A stretch of 64,000 bases of DNA from Medicago truncatula. Lineage: Eukaryota; Streptophyta; Magnoliopsida; Fabales; Fabaceae. The translations under genes were made by a program, and so were the position numbers. Below are positions 36,179 through 47,292 of this stretch, one piece after another; the first letter of the stretch is position 1; each line of letters starts with the position of its first letter. The stretch spans positions 39,770,762 to 39,834,761 of the forward strand of contig NC_053042.1 of assembly GCF_003473485.1 (NCBI RefSeq). The letters run 5' to 3'. Under the pieces are notes generated by a model, which had not been told where the DNA came from, did no database searches, and saw only the letters and a program-made list of their open reading frames with translations.

Positions 36179-36357
36179 AAGACCCATTTTGCTCCTTCAC
36201 AATTTCCTTGCGGCCCAATTCAGTCCCTAACTCATTGTAACGGAGGGACTAATTTATCCCTTGTATGAAAATGTAATGTCATGAACTAATTTGGTGTTAT
36301 TTTTTGCCAGGACTGAATTGGGCCGCTAGAAAATTGTGAAGAACCAAAATGGGTCTT
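36179..36357. mobile_element. Small MITE with AAGACCCATTTTG ends
   Basis: AAGACCCATTTTGCTCCTTC and the inverse of GAACCAAAATGGGTCTT form the ends, and GCGGCCCAATTCAGTCC pairs with GGACTGAATTGGGCCGC further in. It is 179 bp and non-coding. The matching position in copy 2 of the duplication is empty, so it inserted after the duplication, or was lost from copy 2. The target duplication is not crisp. Confidence 0.65.
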
Positions 36358-37165
36358 CGGTCTTGTTAATTTGTTTTAACCCTATGCTCGTCATAGTATT
36401 TTTGATCAATTACTCTTCCTTGAAATGATTATGTAATACTGATTGTATTTTACAACTGTGCAGTCTTATTCCTGTTCATTTCCTCAAATCTGGTACAGGG
36501 TCCCTTGCACGTATACACTCGAATTTGACGAAGAAAGTGTTTTCAGTTTTTTTTGCTTTGCATTGTCAAATTGATGATTTGGTTAAGAAGGGAAAGTAGA
36601 CTTCAAAGCTGAGTTGGTCACAGCAGCGGTGAATTGGCCAAGCGTGTTGTTTTTTCTTTTGGGTATTCAGTGACTCGTGTCTTCAAAAGTTGAAGCTGCT
36701 GATGTCATGAGAATGTAACAATGTTCAGGTAGCAATGACTTGATCGCATCGAATCGGAATTAGGTGTGTTTTTGTCAATGTTGGATAGATTTGAGAATTT
36801 TTAGAGGAAGAGAATCTGTTAATGTAGTAGTAATAGATGGTGGGTCTGTTTTACTTGTTCAACATTTTCTGTTACTGGTACCATTTTTACATATGATTTG
36901 ACGAGTTCTCTGATTTTGCTTCACAACCTCATTTTACTTACTATTAATCTTAGTTAATAAATCACAATTGTGAATGTTTCTACTTTTGTTAGTTTGTTGT
37001 TTTCCCTGTTCTGGTCAATGGTCATAGTATTTTTTGATCATTTGTCCTACCTTGAAATAGTTAGCCGTACTGTTTGTACTGGTATTTTAGAATTTCAATT
37101 TTCTAACTATGTAGTCTTATACTACCTGTTAATTTCATCAAATCTGGTACAGGGGGACCTTGAAA

Positions 37166-39735
37166 GTATGTAACTTAAATTGGTTTGCCCTTTTTTTTTT
37201 TATCACATAGCTATTTAATTATTATTTTTCTCTAGCAACTTTATTGGGGGTATTTCTCTAGATTCATCATTGTTGGATGTTGTTTTGCTGGTAAAGATTA
37301 AAGACCGAACCTGAAAAAGAGAATTTCGGGAACACAGCCTCTCAGAATATTATAATGAAGCTTATTTAGATGCTATTCAAAATATGGGTAGCAATGATTA
37401 AGCGGATTTGTGCTTGTAGATGCAATGATGAATACAACATGTCTCCTTAGAATTGGAAATGTTGCTTTGTTTACTCTGGTTTCTTCATATGTTATTTTAT
37501 TTGAGAGAGGATCAATGTAATTATGAATGGTTATGGTGGTATGCGAATATCATTTATGTCTTCATTTTTTGTTTGTTTGTGATTTTCAGATATGATATAA
37601 CGATTTTATTCTACTTTGAATATTGCACTTGATTTTTGGTTGTTTTGGATGGGGCTAAGTCAAATTGCAGCTCTAATGTGCATGCGTTTTCTTATGGTAG
37701 ACACTGGCTTGTCAGTTTTTATGTCCAAACTTGCCTGTCACAATGAACACTCTCTGTGTCCTCCGGTTATGCTCTTGTTAGATGTCCTTGTTGTCTTTAG
37801 AGTAAGATATATTATCCATCTGACTGATTATTGTCCTCGAATACAGTGGTTTTCTCATGAAGTCGTTGAAGCTAGCAACTTGGCTGTTGATACAATAAAT
37901 ATGCATTTTGAAAGATTCACAACTTGAATGCATATTTATGTTAAAACCATGCTTTTACTGGAAGTTATACTCTTCACTTGTACAAAAGGATATCTTCACA
38001 TATAAACACCAGCACCGTTTAGAATGGTATCTTGTGAAACTGCAGGAACTAAAACTTTGTACTCACCAAAGTATCTAATGCACAATTAATTCATGTAGTG
38101 ACTTTATTTTTCATCAAGTATGACATGAAATGAAAATGAAGAAATTGACTGACATGGACATGGTTTTTCTTCGTCTGTTTTTTGGGTCATTGAAGACGTG
38201 TTCACCAAACTTTACCTTCATAACTGATTCTTAAAAAAAAAAAATTAGTGTTTTTGTACATAAATACGTACTCGGGTGTGTAATTTTTTTTTTGGTAGAT
38301 TGATGTGTATTTGTGATTGTAAGGGTTGAAAAGTTGGCCTCTACCACACAAGAGCAATCTGGGGTTACTCATGTCTAGAGGAAAACCATAAGTGAACCTC
38401 TGGCAATTGTTGGTGATGCCCACAGGGCAAACCAATTAATACCCTACTACAATGGTTAGATATTTTGAAAAATTATTGAGACGATAAAATATGTATGAAA
38501 AGTTGCGCTTTTTGAAATAAACTATCAACTGTTAAAATTATTTTTGAAATACCCTACAAGGATTTAGGCGTAGTAGCAAAAACATAAAATGTTAACTGTT
38601 GCCTCAATCCATACGTATTATCTTGTTGTGTTAGAAATGCACACACTGAGAAGCATTTAGATCACTAAGAAAAAAATAAGGAGGGATAAAGCAAGAAATA
38701 TGGGTATTGAATTTGAAAATCTTATTACACTTGTTTGTACAAGGTTGTTAAATTTGTGAGCTTAAACAAATTTGTTTCGCCTGTGTGAGATCAACTCGTG
38801 AATTCGACTCGTATACTGCACAAGTTTATCTCACTAAAATAAGATATATGCGACACATATACTCATATAATACAAATGTATAAATAATTCAAAATTTCAA
38901 CTTAATTATAAAGTAACAAACTAGCATGAAGAAAATTAAGCTAACAGATAAGAAAATAAACCAAATTTGAGGTAAGAAAAGTTAAAAAAATTCGTTAAAA
39001 AATTCCTCGCAAATTTATCAGAGTTTAAACGAGCTTACCATGCTTTACCAAGTTCACTACAAGCTTAGTCGAGTAAACTCTATTTCACTTTCAGTTTACT
39101 CGAAAGTGATACTTAGACTCGTGCGTGGTTCTTTCCACAATTTAAATCACAGTTTTAACAACCTTAGTTTAGTACATATAATATTGGTTCACTTTTTTAG
39201 TAAACAATACAGTAGTTAGTTAACCACCCAATAACTAACTAACATTTAACCACTAAATAACTAACTAAACTTAAACGAGTATAAATAAAGTCCAAAAACT
39301 TCTGTTTAAGGCTTATTCATACTATGAGAAAATGAAATCTTGTCTAAATATGAATTCTCCTGCCATGTCATGAGCAATAGTGCGTCATAGACTCTTCTCT
39401 TCTTATCTTCATTTCTAACATCAAATTTTCAAGCCACAAGGCGTGAAAAGCTGAGAAAAGTACATGCATGACAGGGGGAAGGGGTGAAATTGTTGATATG
39501 GGGGGGACTCAGGTTAGAGCCTTTCCATCCTTATGATGGTGATGTTGGGCACTCACAACGTGCTCATAGGATTTTTGTTGGAAATTTGAAGGTTAACATG
39601 TTTAATGGTGTTGGTTATGCGATTCAGGGGTTTAAATTGTTGCAAATAATTTCACTTGTTCTTCCATGTGCCTCTCTGAGCACATGGTTTGTGCAGACTT
39701 TGTGCATGTAGTACATAAGTTTCATACTAGAAGAA
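37166..39735. other. Intergenic DNA, no supported gene
   Basis: A 103-residue frame at 37616-37927 and shorter frames near 38202 and 39484 have no recognised domains. The U1 promoter begins at the right edge. Confidence 0.5.
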
Positions 39736-39787
39736 GTCCCACATCGGAGAGAATTGCTGAAACTGTGAGGGAAGGAGACTATAAAAT
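39736..39787 (+). promoter_or_regulatory. Plant snRNA promoter: USE plus TATA box
   Basis: GTCCCACATCG at 39736-39746 is an exact match to the plant upstream sequence element (RTCCCACATCG). TATAAAAT starts at 39780, leaving 33 bases between, the spacing that in plants directs RNA polymerase II (U1, U2, U4, U5) rather than polymerase III. The RNA starts 31 bases after the first T of the TATA box. Confidence 0.88.
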
Positions 39788-39810
39788 AAAATGGTATGGC
39801 ATTGAATTAC

Positions 39811-39970
39811 TTACTTACCTGGATGGGGTCAATGGGTGATCATGAAGGCCCATGGCCTAGGCAAGTGACCTCCATTGCACTTAGGAGGGGTGCTTGCCTA
39901 AGGTCTACCCAAGTGGTGGAGCCTACATCATAATTTGTTGCTGTGGGGGCCTGCGTTCGCGCGGCCCCTT
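39811..39970 (+). ncRNA. U1 small nuclear RNA
   Basis: The RNA pairs with 5' splice sites in the U1 snRNP. The splice-site recognition sequence ACTTACCTGG (39813-39822) is intact near the 5' end. Downstream lie the U1-typical loop segments GGGGTCAATGGGTGATCATG and CCATTGCACTTAGGAGGGG, the Sm site ATAATTTGTTG near 39930 and the 3' terminal stem CCTGCGTTCGCGCGG. The length of about 160 is normal for plant U1. The first base appears to be T where plant U1 has A; a few other positions differ from the sequence I recall for soybean U1. With an intact promoter and 3' box it looks like a functional or recently functional copy of a multicopy gene. Confidence 0.95.
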
Positions 39971-39971
39971 C

Positions 39972-39985
39972 CAATTTTAGTATAT
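39972..39985 (+). terminator. Plant snRNA 3' box
   Basis: CA, five bases, then AGTATAT fits the plant 3'-end element CA(N)3-10AGTNNAA with one mismatch at the last position. It lies just beyond the end of the U1 RNA, where this element directs 3'-end formation. Confidence 0.65.
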
Positions 39986-41470
39986 TTTTTTTGAATAATT
40001 AGTAGTTAATGTTGGTAAATTTTGTTTAATTAGTTTATTAGAGATGGGAGAGTGATATTGTTATTTTAGTTGATTTAGTCCAAAACCCATGGAATTTATA
40101 ATCCAAATCAAAGAACATATTGGCAAAAGGTTTGCACCTTAACTATTGATTCCAACAGTTTCCGATCTCAACTCAAATTTTCATCAACTAAGCCTACAAT
40201 GACAATAAATCTTTAAATGAAAAGTTGAGATCCTCACCATCATCTTCATTCATCAATCAAAAGAGCTTCCAAAATTAAATCTTAAAACATAAATCTTTCT
40301 CTATTCAAAACACAAAAACAGATCTGAAATATCAGGTTTTTTATATGATTTGAGTTTCTTACTAAATCTCTTCCAATTGAATCTTTGTTTCTATATTTTC
40401 AACATCTCAACCTTAATTTGTAGCTTTTTACTCCTCTAATTGAACTTGGCGAGAGGTAGCCCGTTACTTTTGTAACCAAGTTGCTCTCATGTTTCTATCA
40501 TGTCTACCATTAAATCCATATCTGATCATCTTCCTCATCTCCGTCACCACCGAGCAATTGAAATAACGAGCGTGTAGATTTTGGGACAAATTGAGAGGTT
40601 ATATGCCTCCCATCTTACAGTTTTGGGGTTCTGTTATTACCCGCAGAATGAAATCTAAGTTTTTTTTGGATAAAAAATTGGGTTTCTAGGATTAGTATGA
40701 ATATATAAATTTTATTGAAGAAGATATAAGTTGTCTGAGTTTTTTATTTTTTTTGAAGGAAGTTGTCTGAGTTGTATGAATATATAAACTTTACCGTAAA
40801 CGGCACCATAAACATAAAGGATTAAACTGGAAAGGAAAAGAAACAATACATAATATGATCCAATCATCAGTTTTTACACAAATCGGTTTTCACCAATTCC
40901 CATGTGTTCTCTTTACCATTAGTTAATTTTGACTAGATGTGAATCAGACCAGCAAACTTCACTTCGCTAAGAATCTCTCATAAACCTTTACCTGAATTCA
41001 TTCTTCTGATTTAGTAACCGTGGCATGTGGATGTATTGCAGTTTTAAGGAATCCATGATATATCTAACTAGAAAAAAAATGTCGCATTATAATGTTTAAA
41101 TGAAGTTTCCAAAGCAGAAGTATCAAATGTTATTAAAAAAACGTATTCAACCAACATGCTCAAATATGTTAAGCTGTGTACTGTTGACCAGTTATTACTA
41201 GGTTGGATCGACCATATTTTTGTTACTCCATTGTGCACTGTAATATGAATCCTGATAGACAATAAAGACTCTCCCATCTTTGGGATAGAATACAATAGTA
41301 AAATTCTCACAGAATGAACAAGCCGGAAAGTTAGAAACACTGTCAAACATGAAATGAAGTTCAAGGAACACACGTTCTACAATCAAGAGACACAATCTGA
41401 CTCAAATCAGCCAAAGTTCTATGAGGCATATGAATCACACAAAATAACCTAGAAATCTATAAACAAGTTA
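39986..41470. other. Intergenic DNA between U1 and the prefoldin gene
   Basis: No coding signal. Frames on the minus strand at 41068-41395 overlap the likely 3' UTR of the prefoldin gene and carry no domain. Confidence 0.55.
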
Positions 41471-43795
41471 CTAATCCTCCTCAAGATTGATAGATTCTCC
41501 AAACTTCCCATACAAAATTTTCTTCAGTTCAGACATCTGAGCAACCACAGATTGTTTCTCTTCTTCAAGCTTTTCCAATTTCTGGCTTGTCGCTTCTTGC
41601 ATCTGTTCTATCCTACTCTCTACTTCATCCTTAGGCACATGAGCAAAAACCTCCCCTATTTGAAACCGAACGACCTCTTCATCTGTGAGAATTAACTCAT
41701 TGCTCGCATCCTCCAAATTATCATTTGATTCCTGTGACAAACAGAATCTCCATGCATTAACATCAAAATATAAAATAATGGATTTGCCATTGCAAAATGC
41801 TTAGGAGGGGAAATTAAAACTGTAACGAGACTTGAAAAAACAGATGCTTCCTCAAACAACTAAATACTATTTAACCAAACAGAGAAGTAGAAAGACATCA
41901 CATATGAAGAAATGAATTCTTAAATTTGTATGTATAAGTAACCTCTCACAGACACACGCGACACACATAAGAAAAGGGTCAAGTAGTTAACCACATAATT
42001 GATTTTGGGGGATATAATCATTTAATTGTCTTGTACTTTTCAGTCCTCTCTCATTCTTTTCCTCAAACATAGCAAAGAACTCAAGGTAGGCAACAGGTTC
42101 AACTTATTTCAGACAAGATCACACAATTCATATATAATTTATTTTCTGCTAGACTCAAGGAAATCTTTGTTTGGATAAACAACTTAATTTGCAGCTTATG
42201 TCATAGGCACTCACTTATCATATAAAAGGCGCTTAAGATAAATGAAGTCGATCTATTTTCATATAAACTATAAGTTGTTTGTTTCCATAAGCTATCATGG
42301 AGAGTTTATGGAAATAAGTTGAAAACAGCTTATGAACATGTCATAAGCTGTTTTCATAAGTTCCTCCCAGACAGTCTCTCAAGCGCTTATGCCAGTAGCT
42401 AAGCTCAAATAATGATAATTATCTGGTTCCTAAAAAATTATAAGAACGATTTAGCGGTATTTCTTAGCGCTATTTTTTATTTTTTTTCAATGAGCGCTTT
42501 CTCTAATAACAATCAGCCAAGCATGTTCTTTTGCAGGAAGACTAGCACATCAAAAGTTGATCAGTTCTATAGTGCTAGGAGTTCAAAATAAGAGGAGAAC
42601 TCCAAAATAAAAATGTAAGTTGGGTTCTTAAATCTCCAGATTTTGTATTTTCCATTCAAATAGGAAACCTTCTCTGTTTCATATTGTATGATTCTGGTTC
42701 CTATTTCCTATTGGGGTGGTTCTGGTTGTGGTGGTTTAACTTCATCTATGAAATTTGATCCAACCATTTTTGTTTTCATTTAAAATAAATGAAACGGTTT
42801 GTCTTTGTTCATACGAGGTTGTTGAAATTTGGGGCCTAACTCATCCTTACAAAACCAGCTTGTAAGGTGAGGAGTGCCTCCTATCTATCTGATGTGGGAC
42901 TAAATCAAACCCTCAAAGCCAACACAATGAAGGTGTTGGAGGTTGCAATGAAGGCTAACCAAAGGTCGCAATTTAGGCGACTAGGGGCGGACCGCAATTA
43001 AGGCGGAATTTCCAACAGAGGTGATGCATATATGTTTGTGTGGGAATAAGAATTGTTTGTGGAAGGAAGTGTACGGCTATGTTTGGTAAAATTAGGCTAG
43101 CTGATTGAATTTGTACAGTGTTTGGTAAAATTAGTGGTTGAACTAGCTTATAAGTATGAAATGACAAATAAGATATGTTTAGTTAATAACTTTTTTCAAT
43201 TAAGGTTACAATGGTAAAATTGAGATAACAAATGATAAGCCATAAGCTTTAAGCTGTAAGCTATAAGCTACTTGAATCAGCTTATCAAAAAACACTACAA
43301 GCTAGTAAAAATAAGCTATAAGCTCGTGAGAAAGTAGCTTATAGCTCAAGGTAGTGAAATGAGCTTATAAGACATATTCTATAAGCTCAAATATGTAGCT
43401 TGCCAAACAGACCTGTAGGATCTTAAGTCACTATAGTACAAAAAGCATGTAGCAAAGGATATAAATTAAGTATATAGGGATTCTCTTTGATTTTGGACCC
43501 ATTACTATTCGACAACCTTTGAATACGATTGGAACATGATTTCCCTAAATTTCATTAACGCAAAACTCAGAATTTGAAATTAAAAATTGATTACCTTAGC
43601 GATTTTGATCTCATCATGTAGCTCGTGTAAGCGATTATTCAACCTTCCGAATTTGTTGATATTCTGCTGGTCCTCCCATGTAACTTCAGTTTCGGATCCT
43701 CCTCCCTTTACGCATTACAAACAAACGAGTCTCAATCAAAATCAAACAATGCAATCTGAAAAATTCAATTTAGGGTTTTATGTTACCTGTTGCAT
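41471..43795 (-). CDS. PFD4: Prefoldin subunit 4
   Basis: Three exons are read on the minus strand: 43795-43787 (MQQ), 43705-43595 and 41731-41471. All phases are zero, giving 126 residues. The protein starts [17 protein letters not shown], has [19 protein letters not shown], then the central segment [20 protein letters not shown] and the C-terminal coiled coil ending [12 protein letters not shown]. These are prefoldin beta-type (subunit 4) features. Two helices flank a short beta hairpin. Prefoldin is a six-subunit cytosolic co-chaperone that hands unfolded actin and tubulin to the CCT chaperonin; plant subunit 4 also has nuclear roles. The first exon has only three codons, and intron 2 is 1863 bp and full of repeats. 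Start and tiny exon rest on splice-site reading, supported by the expected N-terminus. Confidence 0.92.
42820..43017 (-). mobile_element. Solo LTR of a TRIM-like element in the PFD4 intron (fossil)
   Basis: The block runs from TGTTGAAATTT to TTTCCAACA and is bordered by an exact 5-bp duplication GAGGT (42815-42819 and 43018-43022). Reversed, it shares GTGTTGGCTTTGAGGG, TAGTCC(C/T)ACAT and GGAGGCACTCCTCACCTTA with the TRIM-like cluster at 8410-9090. At 198 bp it has no coding or internal part. Its clean ends suggest that it is younger than the 8.4-9.1 kb cluster. Confidence 0.78.
43078..43412. mobile_element. Possible hAT-like MITE in the PFD4 intron
   Basis: The ends GGCTATGTTTGGTAAAATTA and, reversed, GGTCTGTTTGGCAAGCTAC are imperfect inverse copies. 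The interior is packed with AAGCTTATAAGCT-type words. No clear target duplication. A similar AGCTTATG-rich block lies at about 42170-42380. Confidence 0.4.
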
Positions 43796-44397
43796 CTTGT
43801 TGATTCAAATTCGGTGTATGGTTTTTACAATACAGAAGACAGTACCACTTCAAGCTTGACCAGAACTTGAGAATCAACGAGTGTTGATATGACGAAGATG
43901 AGGAAGAGTATGATGGGCCTGGGCTTACAATTTGAGTTGGTTTAGTTTTGGACAAAGTTCAAGAAAGCTAATTTTACCCCACTTATTTTTTAAAAACCGC
44001 TCTCCTCCTGGGAACGGCTTTTAAAAATCACGGTGGTTGAAAAAAGAATCTCTAAACATTAAGTTTTGAAAGAGTTGTTGTTGAGTGTATTTTGGATTAA
44101 GGATTGTGACTTTGATCTTGGGATCAGAGTTGTCGTGGACTTTCATTTTAGTTTACTGGATCAAGGCATCAGACATATGACATGATAATCCCATTTAATA
44201 AAAAAGGTTCTTGCTAACTTGTTTCCTTGGGACGCAAGTTAATGATTCCAAATTTAGAATTTTTTTTTGATAGAAAAACAAAATTTTAATTTTAAAAAAT
44301 TGAATAAAGTTGAATGCTCAATTTTAAATTCCTTAGTATATGTCCTTGGGGTACATGTTAGCATTTGCCAATAAAAAAAGTTCTCATACAAAATTAA
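43796..44397. other. Upstream region of PFD4 and intergenic DNA
   Basis: No gene recognised; the first 200 bases are the probable leader and promoter of the minus-strand PFD4 gene. Confidence 0.5.
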
Positions 44398-44638
44398 GGG
44401 TGTGTTTGGATTGAGGTTTTAGGAGGGGAATGGAGGGGAGGGCTCACATTTATTTTTTAAATTATGAACAATGTAAATATTTTTCTAAAATAAATTAAGT
44501 ATTTTTGAAGTATTATATGATCATTTATCATGTTGTTAATTCAATTTTCTAAAATTATTTTATAAAATCTGTAATTTAAAAAAGAAAAGTAAATCATCCC
44601 TCCCCTTCCCCTTCTAAGCCCTCAATCCAAACACACCC
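44398..44638. mobile_element. PIF/Harbinger (Tourist)-like MITE
   Basis: The ends GGGTGTGTTTGGATTGAGG and, inverted, CCTCAATCCAAACACACCC are perfect. TAA stands on both sides (44395-44397 and 44639-44641). The subterminal GGAGGGGAATGGAGGGGAGG pairs with a C-rich stretch at 44598-44613. At 241 bp it is non-coding. Confidence 0.83.
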
Positions 44639-44969
44639 TAAAGAATATTTTCTTTTATGGATGATATTTGACTAGATACATTTCTTTTATAAACATTTTC
44701 AAAAACACAGAAGGTAATATCAGTGGATGATATTGGGAAATACAATGTCATACAGTTTTTGATATGAGATGAACATCATACGCAAGATATGATAAGAGCT
44801 TATCCTATCTTGATGTGTTATTTAATTTTAATCCAACTCTTTTATTCTATCTATCTCTTAGAATCATGAAGTGAGTAAAGAAACTTGTCCAACTTTATTA
44901 CGAAAAAGTAGAGCACTATATCATGCATGCTATATAGCCACATGATCACATTATGTGAAGAGGGCAGTT

Positions 44970-44972
<3 letters not shown>

Positions 44973-45024
<52 letters not shown>
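44973..45024. repeat. (AT)26 microsatellite touching a PR-4 stop codon
   Basis: Fifty-two bases of uninterrupted AT. The stop codon of the first PR-4 gene occupies 45025-45027, so the repeat starts the 3' UTR of that mRNA directly after the stop. Confidence 0.95.
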
Positions 45025-45027
<3 letters not shown>

Positions 45028-45909
45028 GTCACCACAATCGACAAAAGCATAGTTGACAATAAGATGTCCCTGAGCATTCCCACTTCTATCTGAGTCGAGC
45101 CTTTGGAACACACCAACGTCCAAGTCTAAGCCCCCATTATGGCATTGATCAATAATTCTTGCTATTTGCTGATCTCCAGTTTTAGTGTTTGTCACCTATC
45201 ATCAACAAACATGAAAGCTAATCATTTATACTTTGGATCAAGAAGAATCACGAGTATAGAAATAAAATGAAGGAAAAATAGAACACATAAAGCATGTATG
45301 CGCACTATATGTATATGTAGTAGAGTTTTACTTGCTTATTTTCGGTTCGTTATTAGTGTAAAATATTTTACACAATCATCCAATAATATGGTAAGGTTTC
45401 AACTCAAATCCCACAAAGGACTAGAGTTCAAATTATGATCATGTGAGGATCTCATTGATTGATAAATATGGAAGTAGTTATGTCAGTACTTTGTAAGCTT
45501 AAATGTAAGCTTTTACCGACTCGTGTAAACTTTATTTTATCGAAAAAGAACCGTCCAATATATAAATTTTAAAATAGATGACTTAAATACTTTTAGATGG
45601 AAAATACTTAATAAATAATGTGAAAACAAACAGTTCAAGAATGTCCAAGCATACCCTCAAGCAACGGCCACAAGAAGCTTGGCCTTGAGGACCAACAGGT
45701 CCACAGAAGGCAGTCCAACCATATTTGCTACGCCATGACAAGGGCTGGTCTGCATCCCATGTTGCGCAAAATGCACTAACAGCACGTAAGTCCCAGTTAT
45801 GCTGCTCAGGGTTGTATAAATTAAATGTGGACTGCACAGTGGCACTTTGAGCAGTTGCCAAAACAAGAATACAGAACAATGACAACATGCATAGGGCAAG
45901 CTTTGTCAT
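45025..45909 (-). CDS. PR-4 / barwin-domain protein, gene 1
   Basis: Two exons are read on the minus strand, 45909-45655 and 45195-45025, phase 0, giving 141 residues. A signal peptide (about 1-21, ending ATAQS) is followed directly by a barwin domain. Conserved parts include [75 protein letters not shown] and [14 protein letters not shown], with the six cysteines of the family. There is no chitin-binding hevein domain, so this is the class II (wheatwin/barwin-like) form. PR-4 proteins are secreted; members bind chitin or have RNase and antifungal activity and are induced by pathogens, jasmonate or ethylene. It is the downstream-most of three same-strand paralogs. A TATA box lies 63-70 bases before the ATG. 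Confidence 0.93.
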
Positions 45910-45971
45910 CTTTATTAATTAATTAAGCTTTTGTCTAGCAAATTGTAGTGATTGATTTCTACTTGTGCTTG

Positions 45972-45979
45972 AATTTATA
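45972..45979 (-). promoter_or_regulatory. Probable TATA box of PR-4 gene 1
   Basis: CCTATAAATTC on the minus strand lies about 63 bases upstream of the ATG at 45909, a normal spacing for a short-leader PR gene. Confidence 0.6.
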
Positions 45980-46264
45980 GGCTTCATTGCAGCCGGCTTT
46001 AATTGATGCCAGTAAAATCTTAGCTTATAACATAGATTTTTATTATTTTTACTTGCAAGTATTACATAGTCCTTAACGCATCTTTGTGCCGGACACCCTA
46101 TATTTAGAAGGAATTATGTGAAATCTTTATGCGGTTAAATTGATCATTCTGGCCACACTATTATTAATTCAAAGGTTGCACACAATGCATGTATGTTGTC
46201 ATTGTCAATGCTCTGTATATATTTGACACTTAAATTTCACAATCGCACATGGGGCTAGGACAAA

Positions 46265-46340
46265 GGACAACATGCATAGTGTTAGTGTAAGCTTTGTCAT
46301 CATTGTTAAATTAAATCCCAGTTATGCTCCTCGTCAGAAA
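46265..46340 (-). pseudogene. PR-4 5'-end shards
   Basis: GACAACATGCATAG and AAGCTTTGTCATC match the signal-peptide and start region of PR-4 gene 1 (45880-45910). Next to them, CCCAGTTATGCTCCTC matches CCCAGTTATGCTGCTC of its exon 1 (45791-45806). The order of the pieces differs from the intact gene, so this is a rearranged remnant, not a promoter copy. The stretch is too short for a firm call. Confidence 0.45.
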
Positions 46341-46907
46341 GTTTTAAATACTTTTAAAATATAAACCAACGGTAGATAGGCTCTTGTTGAGCCAAGTTGA
46401 TGTCTGAATTGTACAGTGCAAAACAGTGCAAAAAGTGATGGTAGTGGCAAATTGCATGTAGGCTCTTGTTTTGAGTAAAAAATGAATGGTTAAATATGTT
46501 TTTGTCTTCATAAATATATCAATTTTTTATTTTAGTTTCTCTATTTTATTTTTAACTTTCAATCCCTATAAAGTTTTTGATTGTTACTTTTGGTCCATAT
46601 TCTTAAGTCAATTTTATATTTTTTAATAAAATTGTGTCGAAATATGTAAAACAAACCTTATGAACGATGTGTTTTACACATAAATTAGAAAATCCAGACG
46701 TTTAATTGAGGTACTTTTACACACTCGGGTTCTATAATCCAAAAGCATATAAAATTGCAATGTCCAAGTGAAACAATCTTTATAAATGATATATGTTTTA
46801 CACGTTTGGATTCCAGAATCTGGACGTTGAAAATTATGTAAATTAAACATCCAAATTCTAACTTTGAACGTGTAAAACACATTAATCACTATTATATCGT
46901 ATAAAAT
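46341..46907. other. Intergenic DNA with a MITE-like end
   Basis: GGTTAAATATGTTTTTGTC at about 46491 resembles the end of the GGTTAAATATG MITE group also seen at 58443, but no partner end was found. No gene. Confidence 0.45.
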
Positions 46908-47292
46908 TGTTGGTGTAAGCCCTAGAGGCCAATAGTTTATGTTAAACTTATCTTATGTATAATGACTTTTATTATTGAATAATATATGACACTCTTTATT
47001 ATATTTAGATAATGTTAATAAAGTCCTTAGAATAGATAGTTTGTGTAATAATATATTAAGTGCGACTTAATCATGAGATTACATTATCATAAAGAACGCT
47101 ATTCTTAAATGTATCCGTAGTCAAAACTTTAATATGAATAAAGGATAATAATAAAGCGTCGAGACTATTATGTATGTAGACTGATGACCGCATCTCATGG
47201 GTCATAGATATGAGATATTAAGTCTATACATAAGTATAAATATTAGGAGTAATATTTATATTGGATTGACCTACCGTGAGAATACTACATAG

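Larger units (their letters stand above)
35428..37165. repeat. Tandem duplication of the PRA1 gene tail and 3' flank
   Basis: Copy 1 (about 35428-36505) starts at TATACTCGAATTGGATGAA, covering the last PRA1 codons. Copy 2 (about 36506-37165) starts at ATACACTCGAATTTGACGAA. Shared blocks include TTCAAAGCTGAGTTGGTCA, GTTAATGTAGTA, GTAATAGATGGTG, CACAACCTCATTTT and CTCAAATCTGGTACAGGG in the same order. Copy 1 is longer because it carries MITEs at 35810-35970 and 36179-36357. Confidence 0.82.

Noticed and set aside
37616-37927. 103-residue frame (+)
   Set aside because: No domain, no clear signal or splice context, and position downstream of a duplicated UTR; no support beyond being open.
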